Notes under the pieces: generated by a model
What the model was told of the DNA's origin: nothing
The model's database searches: none
What the model saw: the letters and a program-made list of their open reading frames with translations, nothing else
Made by a program: the position numbers and the translations under genes
Source: Echinicola marina
GTDB lineage: Bacteria; Bacteroidota; Bacteroidia; Cytophagales; Cyclobacteriaceae
Direction: 5' to 3'
DNA length: 64,000 nucleotides
Assembly: GCF_020463795.1 (NCBI RefSeq)
Contig: NZ_CP080025.1
Span: 1,553,001 to 1,617,000 of the forward strand
Shown here: piece by piece, positions 1 through 8,261 of the stretch
Layout of the letters: each line of letters starts with the position of its first letter
Numbering within the stretch: the first letter of the stretch is position 1

Positions 1-1274
1 AATTTACTCGATGTGGAGAATATTGATTTGATCTGTCCCTCCAAGCTTATTATCCTAAAGTACTGTGCTGAATTATCCTGGTGTGTTGAAACTTGTCTGT
101 TCTGTTCGATAACCTTGGGAAGGTCATCTGGGTGGATAAAATCCATAAGTGCCTTTTGTCCGCTCATTAAGTAATCAGGCCTGATTCCTAGTAGTTCATT
201 GGCCCCTTCATTGGCAAAAACTATCTTCTGATTTCCATCAGGCTTTTGTTCAAAAAGATATACCATGCAGGGAATTTGCCCAGGGATATGCTGATCATTT
301 TCAGCTGTTATATTACTGCTTAGTTCATCTATATCACTAATGTCTTCTATGATTTTGACTGCTAATTTTTTTGAGCTGCCCTGGTCCTCGAATATTCTAG
401 TAGTTTCCTGCACATAAACGAATCCTTTTTCGGGGTGTTTGAGTCTGTAATAGGAAAAGACCGGTGCATTAACGGCTTCAAAAGGCCCTTCTTGAAAATA
501 CAGGTTCTCCAAATCTTCAGGTAAAATATAATTTTCCCAGTCTTTTTGGCTCAAAATATGAATAGGTTCTTCTGATGGGCCCAGCAAGGCGGAGATATTC
601 CCATATGCCCTGAAATGATTGCTTGCTTCACGCTGCTCCAAGAACAAAGCAAATGGCCTTTCTTTTATAGTAAGGTCCAGTGAAACAGCATCTTTGTCAA
701 TTGAAATAAATTCCGCGTGAGATAATTGGATCAAGCTATATTGATTGCTTACGGAACAGATCGGGGCCTTAGTAATGGTAATCTGTGTATAGTCTAGCGG
801 CTTATTGCTCTCATCTTCCAAAAATCCGTGTAAATCTTCCTGATCTATTTCAGCACTTAGCACTTGAAGGTGTCTTAGCAGTTCTTCGGTACTATTTATT
901 GTACCATTAAAATCAATACTGGGGATTATTGACTTTGTTTCATGATCATAAATCCAAGCATCTTCACTATTAAAGTTGCTGTCTGAAGAAATCATGATAT
1001 TTAATAAGTCTGAAGCTTCCTGATTGATGACATTTCCTTCAATGCTTACTTTATCAAAGCTGCCATCACCAATTAACCAATAGGTTTTGATGCTTTTTCC
1101 CAGAATTAATTGTTGATAGATAAATTCAAGGGCATTTATAGGCAGGGCAGGAAAATGTTTCCCAATATCCTCTGCAGACACTTTGGATTCACCTTGGATA
1201 AACCCTTCACTTATAAAAGCAATTTTGAAATGGTTAGTATTAAACCTAAGAGCGGTCAGTAAGCATGGTGCCAT
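1..1274 (-). CDS. PAS-domain protein, probable sensor kinase N-terminal part (cut by left edge)
   Basis: The minus strand is open from an ATG at 1274 to the first base of the window, so the C-terminal part is missing. A GTG 33 bases upstream (1307) is in frame and is an alternative start. The protein has no signal peptide. It contains at least two regions that read like PAS folds. The clearer one is near the left edge: FANEGANELLG, then a HPDD motif about 35 residues on, as in PAS_3/PAS_9 domains. Such multi-PAS proteins in Bacteroidota usually end in a histidine kinase, but no kinase motif lies inside the window, so the output domain is unknown. The PAS assignment is moderately sure; the sensor-kinase role is inference. 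Confidence 0.65.
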   Translation of the reverse strand, partial: MAPCLLTALRFNTNHFKIAFISEGFIQGESKVSAEDIGKHFPALPINALEFIYQQLILGKSIKTYWLIGDGSFDKVSIEGNVINQEASDLLNIMISSDSNFNSEDAWIYDHETKSIIPSIDFNGTINSTEELLRHLQVLSAEIDQEDLHGFLEDESNKPLDYTQITITKAPICSVSNQYSLIQLSHAEFISIDKDAVSLDLTIKERPFALFLEQREASNHFRAYGNISALLGPSEEPIHILSQKDWENYILPEDLENLYFQEGPFEAVNAPVFSYYRLKHPEKGFVYVQETTRIFEDQGSSKKLAVKIIEDISDIDELSSNITAENDQHIPGQIPCMVYLFEQKPDGNQKIVFANEGANELLGIRPDYLMSGQKALMDFIHPDDLPKVIEQNRQVSTHQDNSAQYFRIISLEGQIKSIFSTSSK

Positions 1275-1394
1275 AGGTACTCTGTTGTGTGGAATATAAA
1301 TATGCACTAAAAAAGGTATTTTAAATTTAGTTTATTTCGCTTGAAATTATAGAATAATCAATAAATATCTTTTACCTCGATATCATCCTGCTGT

Positions 1395-2642
1395 TTAAAG
1401 TTGTTTTTTGAGTACAATTGATTTTTCAAGTTCCACTAAGCTGCCCTTAATGTTTCTGATAATGGTAAATCGGATTTCCTTACCTTCTTCAGAACGCAAT
1501 AAATCGTTTATTTCTGCTAATTCCCAATATTGTACGGGCAGAAGATTGATGGCCAGTATTTCATCTCCGGCCTTTATACGGGCTTTTGAAGCGGGTGTGT
1601 TTTCCCTTACGCTGCTGACATAATACCTGCCGTTTTCTGCATTTGTCATTCGGATTTTGAGTCCACTCATATCATAATTAAAAGGAGCATGGAAATCCGA
1701 TCCTTTTTTAAAGTACATCTGCTCCCTTGGATAGTCAATGATGAGCTGCATCCTGGACAATAATTCTGATCCCAAACTCCCGAGCCTTCCTGATTCGATG
1801 ATGATGGATGAAAACTCTGTTTCGTCTGGGTATGAGGTGATCACCTTTTTGAAATCTAGCTTGCCAATGGAATATTTCTCGATCCGTCCAGCATGGCCAT
1901 ATAAGTCCCCGCCCAAGGATCTTCCGAGATCTGTTTCAATATTATTGGGAGGAAGTACAATTTGGTCGGAGGTCTCCCTGTTCAGCAAAAGACCATGGTT
2001 AGCACCAGTGTCGATCAGGAAATTCCCTTTCAGGTTACCCCCTTCTATTTGATTGACCGTTCCCTCCACATAAGGTTTATAATTGTCAAATACCAAATCA
2101 GTTTTTCTGTAACCAAATGGCTTGTTCCGCATTTTATCGGGACGGTAAAAAGTCAGGTAGTTGACATCATAGTTTATTTTGACCGGATTATATTTAAAAA
2201 ATTCATAGCCTATAATACCATGGATAGGAACACCGATTACTTTTTCCAGCTCTAAAAAGTCTTCTGTAAGGACAAGTATTGCCTGAATTGTTCCTTCAAC
2301 CGGGCCAAGATCTATGGTGTTATTGGGGGAGACCATAGCGGTAAGCACTGTTTTTCCGTCTGCTCCCATCAGGTTGAGCGTTCGCGTGTAATATAGACCC
2401 AGTTCATCACCTAGAGTTTTGCTGAAAAGGATGTTGGATTTTACACCAGTGTCTAGCAAGAAATTCAATTCTTTCCCTTCATTGATGGAAACAGGGAGGA
2501 TAATTAAATTGTTGTAGTTTTTGAAGGGTAAAAGTGTTTTCTTTTTATCCTCTTTCATATAAAAACCCGGCACTTGAGCCCAACTTTCCAGTGAGAAAAA
2601 TAATATGATGGATATGGGAATTAAAAACTTCCTTAGGGTCAT
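1395..2642 (-). CDS. Secreted retropepsin-like aspartyl protease with C-terminal PDZ domain
   Basis: This 415-residue protein starts with a signal peptide (about residues 1-22, ending WAQ). It carries two retropepsin-type active-site motifs, FLLDTGVKSN near residue 62 and FLIDTGANHG near residue 210. Two DTG-containing halves are therefore fused in one chain, so it can form the two-aspartate active site without dimerising. Residues about 325-400 look like a PDZ domain (VSSVRENTPASKARIKAGDE). The family is common in Bacteroidota and usually annotated as aspartyl protease family protein; substrates are unknown. The signal peptide places it in the periplasm or outside. It stands alone, facing away from the Fur-family gene across about 220 bases. 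Confidence 0.85.
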   Translation of the reverse strand: MTLRKFLIPISIILFFSLESWAQVPGFYMKEDKKKTLLPFKNYNNLIILPVSINEGKELNFLLDTGVKSNILFSKTLGDELGLYYTRTLNLMGADGKTVLTAMVSPNNTIDLGPVEGTIQAILVLTEDFLELEKVIGVPIHGIIGYEFFKYNPVKINYDVNYLTFYRPDKMRNKPFGYRKTDLVFDNYKPYVEGTVNQIEGGNLKGNFLIDTGANHGLLLNRETSDQIVLPPNNIETDLGRSLGGDLYGHAGRIEKYSIGKLDFKKVITSYPDETEFSSIIIESGRLGSLGSELLSRMQLIIDYPREQMYFKKGSDFHAPFNYDMSGLKIRMTNAENGRYYVSSVRENTPASKARIKAGDEILAINLLPVQYWELAEINDLLRSEEGKEIRFTIIRNIKGSLVELEKSIVLKKQL

Positions 2643-2759
2643 ACATAACCAATTTAATATTATCTACCTAAAATAAAAAAATATTTAAAAGTCTCCACTA
2701 CAGGTCATGAAGTCAATATTATCAAATCCAATCAAATAGCCAATTTTCTTCTTCTTATG

Positions 2760-2784
2760 CTAATTTAGATTGAAAGCAAATTAG
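2760..2784. promoter_or_regulatory. Inverted repeat between divergent genes, possible operator
   Basis: CTAATTT (2760-2766) and AAATTAG (2778-2784) form a 7-bp inverted repeat with an 11-base spacer. It sits in the promoter-sized gap between the divergent protease gene and the Fur-family gene. AT-rich inverted repeats in this position can be Fur/PerR-type operators, so autoregulation is possible. The repeat is short and AT-rich, so it may also be chance. Confidence 0.25.
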
Positions 2785-2865
2785 AGGAGATCGTATGGAG
2801 ATATAATCCCGCGTTTGATAAAATCTAAAAAATCCTGCATCTTTATTTTTTAGTAAAATGATATT

Positions 2866-3336
2866 ATGGCAGAGCAGTCTATTTTAGAAAAAGCAAAGAA
2901 AATATTTGAGAACTTTTTGTTGAGACAAGGAAGTAGAAAAACTCCTGAGCGTTTTTCTGTTATTGACGAATTATATGCATTACCTCAAGACGAACATATT
3001 GATGTAGAGGGACTTTTTTTGTTGATGAGAAACAAAGGCTATTCTATTAGCCGGGCTACCATCTATAACACATTGGATCTTTTAGTGGAATGTGGTTTGG
3101 CCGTAAAACATCAATTTAAGGACAAAGTGGCACTTTATGAGCAAGCCCTTACTTATAAGCATCATGATCACCATGTCTGTAACCAATGCAGAAAGATCAG
3201 GGAATTTTCTGATGAGCGAATCAACGCTATCAAGGATGCTATGGGCAAGGAATTTTCTTCAGCTATAACCAGCCATTCTTTGGTACTTTATGGAGATTGT
3301 CAAATTCCTGATTGTAAAAATCTCAAGTTGGGTTAA
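2866..3336 (+). CDS. Fur family transcriptional repressor (Fur/PerR-like)
   Basis: The 156-residue length is typical for Fur-family regulators. The N-terminal winged helix includes the conserved RATIYNTLDLL segment near residues 65-75. The C-terminal dimerisation and metal-binding half shows a histidine-rich stretch (HHDHHVC) followed by CNQC near residue 108. It also has a second cysteine pair, CQIPDC, near the end, which fits a structural zinc site. Family members sense iron, zinc, manganese or peroxide and repress transport or stress genes. The sequence alone does not decide which metal. No obvious target gene is adjacent. Confidence 0.9.
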   Translation: MAEQSILEKAKKIFENFLLRQGSRKTPERFSVIDELYALPQDEHIDVEGLFLLMRNKGYSISRATIYNTLDLLVECGLAVKHQFKDKVALYEQALTYKHHDHHVCNQCRKIREFSDERINAIKDAMGKEFSSAITSHSLVLYGDCQIPDCKNLKLG

Positions 3337-3754
3337 CCCCAATTTGCTGCCTCGATTATTTATTTAGATATCCATTCCTAATATTATTGGTATTAAATAC
3401 TAGCGGTTATTTCATATACAGAAAAATGCAGTGAACGATTTTGCTGATATTTTATTCTGAATTATAAATATGAGTCTAGAAAAGTCTATGGTGAAAACCA
3501 TAAAAAAGGAAGCATATAAATGAGCTAAAACAGCTAAAAACAAGCCCTAATTTTTAGCCGTTTTTTTATCCACAATTATCAATACTTATCCACATCACTA
3601 GTGAGATACTGTTTATGTGTTTGTTTATCAGCGATTTATGTGTTTTTCAGAAAAGCCGATTTGTGGATAAATGGCTGTAAATGAAATTATTACATTTTTT
3701 AGGCTTGTGATAAGCCGTGGATAACCTGCTTACAGAATATTATTTTCTGAGCAA
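3337..3754. other. AT-rich gap with a cluster of DnaA-box-like 9-mers (candidate replication origin)
   Basis: This 418-base gap has no credible gene. It holds TTATCCACA at 3566-3574 and 3586-3594 on the plus strand and TGTGGATAA at 3662-3670 on the opposite strand. A one-mismatch copy, CGTGGATAA, lies at 3716-3724. These match the bacterial DnaA box consensus TTATNCACA. Four copies in 160 bases, flanked by T-runs and A/T stretches, resemble a compact oriC. dnaA is not nearby, which does not exclude an origin in Bacteroidota. The box matches are certain; the origin function is inference. Confidence 0.4.
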
Positions 3755-5533
3755 TTATTCTTGTTGCTGGCGAATAAGCCTGGTGCGGTAAGCATTGAAG
3801 ATTCTAGACTTACTTATAAAACCTAAGTACCTTCCATTATCCACCACTGGCAGGTTCCAAGCACCAGATTTTTCGAATTTCCCCATTACTTCCCGCATGC
3901 CTTCAGCAGGTTGGATACTGTCGGGTGGACTGTGCATGATTTGACGGACCTGAACAGTTTCCTGTTTTTCTCTATCAAACATGATGTTTCGGATATCGTC
4001 CAGTGTGATGATGCCATTCAGCTGTCCTTCTCCATCAACTACCGGAAAAATATTCCGCTTCGAAAGTTTTACCAATCCACACAAATCCTTTAGGCTGGCG
4101 TCTGGGTGAATGGGCAGTAGGTCTTTTTCCATAATCCTACGGATGTCGATCAGGTCAAGGACCTGTTCATCCTTGGTTTCAGGGAGATGCTTTCCTTGTT
4201 CAACTAATTGGCTTCTATAAAGTGAGTTTTTATTGAAATAGCTGGCTGTGGCCATGGAAATGGCAGATACCAGCATTAGGGGCACAAATAACTCATAACC
4301 ACCGGTGACCTCAGCTATGAGGAATATCGCAGATAGCGGTGCATGTTGCACTCCGCTCATCACCCCGCACATGGCTACTAGCGTAAAGTGGGCCACAGGT
4401 AGTGGGATATATCCTCCAAAAAAATTGCTCGAATAGGCAAAAAGGAAACCAGTTATCCCTCCTACATATAAAGATGGGGCAAAAATCCCTCCACTACCAC
4501 CACTGCCTATGGTCAGTGCAGCGGCTACTGGTTTGGAGATGATAATTAATAATAAGTAGGCAAGGATAAAATAACTATTGTCAATTTCTGAAAAGAAAGG
4601 ACTTCTGTCAAGTAATGTGGAGGGGTCTCCGGAAATCAATGAATTAAGTGTGTTATAGCCTTCTCCGTATATTGGAGGGAAGAAAAATATAAGCAATCCC
4701 AAGATTCCTCCACCATAGAGGATTTTTAACCAAGGGTTTCTAAATTTTTCCAGCATACTTTCGGTTTTCAGTACAGCACGATTGAAGTAAACTGAAACTA
4801 TCCCTGTAACAGCCCCTAAAGCCAGATAAAATGGTGTGTGCGCAGCGATAAATTCATCGGTAATATTGAAGGAAAAAATCACATCATTTCCGATGAGCAC
4901 CATAGTGGTCAGCGAACCCATCACCGATGCAATGAGCAGCGGAATAAAGGCGCCTACATTGACCTCCATTAGGATAACCTCAATAGCAAATATCACTCCT
5001 CCAATGGGAGAGCCAAATATGGCCGATATCCCACCCGCAGCTCCACAGCCTATAAGTATATTTCTTTTTTTTGAATTGAGGTGCATCAGGTTACCCGAAT
5101 TGGAACCAATAGCAGCTCCTGTCACGACAATTGGAGCCTCCAATCCGACAGAGCCTCCAAGTCCTACGGTAAGGCAGGAGGTTACTACTCGGCTGTACAT
5201 CTTTACCCGGGGAATCAGGCTGTTTTTCTTGGAGATATTGTATAAAATGTCCGGAATACCATGCCCTCCATAATCTTTTACAATATACTTGCCCACAAAA
5301 TACGTCAGGAAAATCCCTATCATCGGGTAAAGAATAAAAAAGAAATTGGCGTATTCTATTTGAAGGGTTTCGAATAACCAATGTTGTATAAAGTGTACAG
5401 ACTCTTTTAGAATTACTGCCGCCAGGCCTGTTAAAATGCCGATCACGCCACTAAGAAGAAGGACAAAATTCTTGGTGCTGATGTGTTTGAGCCTCCAGAT
5501 TAGAAACCGGGTAATTATATCTGTTTTTGCCAA
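3755..5533 (-). CDS. CLC-type chloride channel protein with C-terminal CBS pair
   Basis: This 592-residue protein has a CLC membrane domain (about residues 20-450) followed by two CBS domains (about 460-590) that may bind nucleotides and regulate gating. The selectivity motifs are recognisable: GHGIP (90-94), a GLGGSVGLEAP segment with the gating glutamate at E132, and GGSGGIFAPS. The usual selectivity serine of GSGIP is histidine here. The residue matching the internal proton glutamate of Escherichia coli ClcA (E203) appears to be V186, in IFAIEVI, as in eukaryotic CLC channels. This suggests a channel or uncoupled transporter rather than a 2Cl-/H+ exchanger. It sits next to the DnaA-box gap and has no operon partner. 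Confidence 0.9.
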   Translation of the reverse strand: MAKTDIITRFLIWRLKHISTKNFVLLLSGVIGILTGLAAVILKESVHFIQHWLFETLQIEYANFFFILYPMIGIFLTYFVGKYIVKDYGGHGIPDILYNISKKNSLIPRVKMYSRVVTSCLTVGLGGSVGLEAPIVVTGAAIGSNSGNLMHLNSKKRNILIGCGAAGGISAIFGSPIGGVIFAIEVILMEVNVGAFIPLLIASVMGSLTTMVLIGNDVIFSFNITDEFIAAHTPFYLALGAVTGIVSVYFNRAVLKTESMLEKFRNPWLKILYGGGILGLLIFFFPPIYGEGYNTLNSLISGDPSTLLDRSPFFSEIDNSYFILAYLLLIIISKPVAAALTIGSGGSGGIFAPSLYVGGITGFLFAYSSNFFGGYIPLPVAHFTLVAMCGVMSGVQHAPLSAIFLIAEVTGGYELFVPLMLVSAISMATASYFNKNSLYRSQLVEQGKHLPETKDEQVLDLIDIRRIMEKDLLPIHPDASLKDLCGLVKLSKRNIFPVVDGEGQLNGIITLDDIRNIMFDREKQETVQVRQIMHSPPDSIQPAEGMREVMGKFEKSGAWNLPVVDNGRYLGFISKSRIFNAYRTRLIRQQQE

Positions 5534-5663
5534 AACGGAAGATGCTTGTTAATCAATGTAAAATGCAGACAATATGGTTATTTGGCTTGTTTTCCGATAA
5601 TTAGATCAAAAGTAAAAATAAATAGCGTCTCAAAAATTAAATGCCCCAATAAAATTAAACTTT

Positions 5664-6464
5664 TTATTGATTTTTGGCTTCATTCCAGAATTTATCCATT
5701 TCAGATAGGCTCATATCTTCCAGTTTCTTCCCGGCATCCCTAGCAGATCTTTCCAGGTACTGAAAGCGATGTATGAACTTTTTATTGGTTTTCTCCAGAG
5801 CTTCTTCAGGATTGATATCGATAAACCGAGCATAATTGATCAAAGAAAACAACAGGTCACCAAATTCACCAGTAGCCTTTTCCTTATCAATGGCCTTGTT
5901 TTCCGTTGCATCAAACTCAGATTTGAACTCCTGCATTTCCTCTTCCACTTTTTCCCAAACTTGGTCTTTTTCTTCCCAGTCGAAACCTACTCCCCTGGCC
6001 TTTTCCTGAATTCTCATGGCTTTGATGAGTGCTGGGAGAGACCTAGGGACACCTCCAAGTACACTTTTATTGCCCTTCTCTTTCAGCTTGATCTTTTCCC
6101 AATTTTGCTTTACGGCTTCCTCATCTTGTGCTTCAGTATCCCCATAGATATGAGGATGCCTTCTGATCAGTTTTTCACAAAGGCCGTGGATCACCGTGCT
6201 TATATCAAAAGACTTCTTTTCCGAACCGATTTTGGCATAGAAAACAATGTGAAGTAAAATATCTCCAAGCTCTTTTTTTACTTCTTCAAGGTCATTGTCC
6301 AAAATGGCATCTGAAAGTTCAAAAGTTTCTTCAATGGTCAGGTGCCTAAGGCTTTCGATGGTCTGTTTGCGGTCCCAAGGGCACTGTTCCCTGAGTTCAT
6401 CCATAATGGTCAATAGCCGGTCAAAAGCTTCCAATTGTTGTTGGCGGGAGGAGAATTCAGACAT
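5664..6464 (-). CDS. mazG: Nucleoside triphosphate pyrophosphohydrolase MazG
   Basis: The 266-residue length matches two-domain MazG proteins. They hydrolyse NTPs to NMP and pyrophosphate, removing abnormal nucleotides or lowering (p)ppGpp precursors. The N-terminal MazG domain is clear: CPWDRKQTIESLRHL near residue 28, then the metal-binding TIEETFELSDA. A second helical repeat follows at about residues 170-245, with EFGDLLFSLINYARF. It is a cytosolic enzyme. The divergent downstream small membrane protein starts about 75 bases from its start codon, so both promoters lie in that short gap. Assignment is firm from the signature motifs. Confidence 0.92.
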   Translation of the reverse strand: MSEFSSRQQQLEAFDRLLTIMDELREQCPWDRKQTIESLRHLTIEETFELSDAILDNDLEEVKKELGDILLHIVFYAKIGSEKKSFDISTVIHGLCEKLIRRHPHIYGDTEAQDEEAVKQNWEKIKLKEKGNKSVLGGVPRSLPALIKAMRIQEKARGVGFDWEEKDQVWEKVEEEMQEFKSEFDATENKAIDKEKATGEFGDLLFSLINYARFIDINPEEALEKTNKKFIHRFQYLERSARDAGKKLEDMSLSEMDKFWNEAKNQ

Positions 6465-6539
6465 GAGAAAAAGGGGAAACTATTCTTATTATGTGGACGT
6501 TTTCAAAGTATTACGTAAATTTGAGCAAATTAATTGGAT

Positions 6540-6770
6540 ATGACAACTGTATATTTGACTTTAGGTTTTGTGGCCTTGTTCTTCGTCTTGATGTCAGTGA
6601 GGCTGATATTTTTGAAAAACGGGCAATTCAAGGGAACCTGTGCTTCTCAAAACCCCTATCTGAACAAAGAAGGTGAGACTTGCAGCTATTGTGGTAAAAA
6701 AGTGGACAGCGAATCACAATGCGGTAATCCCGACTCTGAAGTCAATAAAGTTATGGCGAAATTCAAATAA
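6540..6770 (+). CDS. Small single-pass membrane protein with NqrM-like cysteine cluster
   Basis: This is a 76-residue protein from the ATG at 6540; a TTG six bases earlier is possible. One N-terminal membrane helix (about residues 3-23) is followed by KNGQFKGTCASQ and a cluster with C-SYC spacing ending in SQC. The order of helix, G-T/S-C, then CxxC and a final Cys resembles NqrM (DUF539), a maturation factor of the Na+-translocating NADH:quinone reductase. The match is by eye only, and no nqr genes are in the window. It may instead be a Bacteroidota-specific small membrane protein of unknown role. It lies 77 bases upstream of the phosphohexomutase. Confidence 0.6.
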   Translation: MTTVYLTLGFVALFFVLMSVRLIFLKNGQFKGTCASQNPYLNKEGETCSYCGKKVDSESQCGNPDSEVNKVMAKFK

Positions 6771-6847
6771 TCAACTATTAGTACCCCTTCCTGTTTCTGT
6801 TAGAAATTGGGATTTTTTCTTTAACCTATCAAATAAACACGCTATCA

Positions 6848-8239
6848 GTGACTTTAATTAAATCTATTTCCGGTATTCGAGGAACTATCGGAGGAAAAGC
6901 TGGGGAAGCTTTGACCCCCTTGGATGTGGTAAAATTCACTTCTGCTTATGGTGCTTGGATTTTAGAAAAAACCAATAATCCCAAAGTAGTAATAGGAAGA
7001 GATGCCAGGATATCAGGAGATATGATCTCCAAATTGGTAACTGCCACACTACAGGGATTGGGTATTCATGTGATTGACCTGGGGCTAAGTACCACACCTA
7101 CGGTGGAATTTGCAGTCCCATTGGAAAAAGCAGGTGGTGGAATCATCCTTACAGCCAGCCATAACCCCATTCAGTGGAATGCCTTGAAGTTGCTCAATGA
7201 CAAAGGAGAGTTTATTTCCGACCAGGATGGCAAGGAAGTACTTGAAAAAGCTGAAAAGGAAGATTTCAAATTTGCAGAAGTAAAAAAACTGGGCGCGTAT
7301 ACCTTGGTCGATGATTATTTGGACAGGCATATTGAACATGTGCTAAGTCTTGATCTGGTGGACCAAGAAGCTATTGCGGCCAGAAAATTCAGGGTGGTCA
7401 TTGACTGTGTCAACTCCACTGGAGGTTTGGCATTGCCTAAATTATTGACGGCATTGGGCGTGGAGCATGTCGAAGAAATGTATTGTGAGCCTAATGGCCA
7501 TTTCCCGCACAATCCTGAGCCATTACCAGAAAACTTAAGGGATATTTCAGGAAAATTGCATAATGGCAAATTTGACCTTGGGATCGTGGTGGACCCGGAT
7601 GTGGACAGGCTAGCATTTTTAACAGAGGACGGTACACCATTTGGTGAAGAATATACCTTAGTGGCCGTTTCTGATTATGTGCTGTCCCAGACTCCTGGAA
7701 ACACCGTGTCCAACTTGAGTTCTACCAGGGCCTTAAGAGATGTGACCGAAAAGCACAAAGGAGTCTATAATGCTGCTGCTGTAGGAGAGGTGAATGTAGT
7801 AAACAAAATGAAGGAGACCAATGCGGTGATCGGTGGCGAAGGTAATGGCGGAGTGATTTACCCTGCTTCCCATTATGGCCGGGATGCATTGGTAGGAATT
7901 GGCTTGTTCTTAACGCACTTGGCGAAGTTCGGAAAAACGGCCAGTAGGTTAAGAGCGAGTTATCCGAATTACTATATATCAAAAAATAAAATTGAGCTTA
8001 CACCGGAAATTGATGTGGATTCGATTCTGGATGAGATTACCAGAAAATATAGTAAGCAACCTATCAACAATATTGATGGGGTAAAGATAGAGTTTGATAA
8101 AGAATGGGTTCACTTGCGTAAATCCAATACAGAACCTATTATCAGAATTTATTCTGAATCAGAAAGTCAGGCAACAGCCGAACATTTGGCCAATAAATTG
8201 ATCCTTGATATCAAAGAGGTGATTTCGCTGGCCAAGTAA
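6848..8239 (+). CDS. Phosphohexomutase, GlmM/ManB type (phosphoglucosamine or phosphomannose mutase)
   Basis: This 463-residue alpha-D-phosphohexomutase starts with GTG; the N-terminus SISGIRGTIGG is typical of the family. The catalytic phosphoserine loop TASHNP lies at about 102-107 with S104. The metal loop DPDVDR is at 249-254, the sugar-recognition loop GEGNGG at about 330-335 and the phosphate-binding loop RKSNTEP near the C-terminus. Bacteroidota proteins of this form are usually annotated as phosphoglucosamine mutase, which makes glucosamine-1-phosphate for cell-wall precursors. The SNTEP loop differs from classical GlmM (SGTEP), so phosphomannomutase activity is possible. The cysteine desulfurase follows after 22 bases, so the two are probably co-transcribed. 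Confidence 0.88.
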   Translation: MTLIKSISGIRGTIGGKAGEALTPLDVVKFTSAYGAWILEKTNNPKVVIGRDARISGDMISKLVTATLQGLGIHVIDLGLSTTPTVEFAVPLEKAGGGIILTASHNPIQWNALKLLNDKGEFISDQDGKEVLEKAEKEDFKFAEVKKLGAYTLVDDYLDRHIEHVLSLDLVDQEAIAARKFRVVIDCVNSTGGLALPKLLTALGVEHVEEMYCEPNGHFPHNPEPLPENLRDISGKLHNGKFDLGIVVDPDVDRLAFLTEDGTPFGEEYTLVAVSDYVLSQTPGNTVSNLSSTRALRDVTEKHKGVYNAAAVGEVNVVNKMKETNAVIGGEGNGGVIYPASHYGRDALVGIGLFLTHLAKFGKTASRLRASYPNYYISKNKIELTPEIDVDSILDEITRKYSKQPINNIDGVKIEFDKEWVHLRKSNTEPIIRIYSESESQATAEHLANKLILDIKEVISLAK

Positions 8240-8261
8240 TCAACCCAAGTATAAATAGAGA

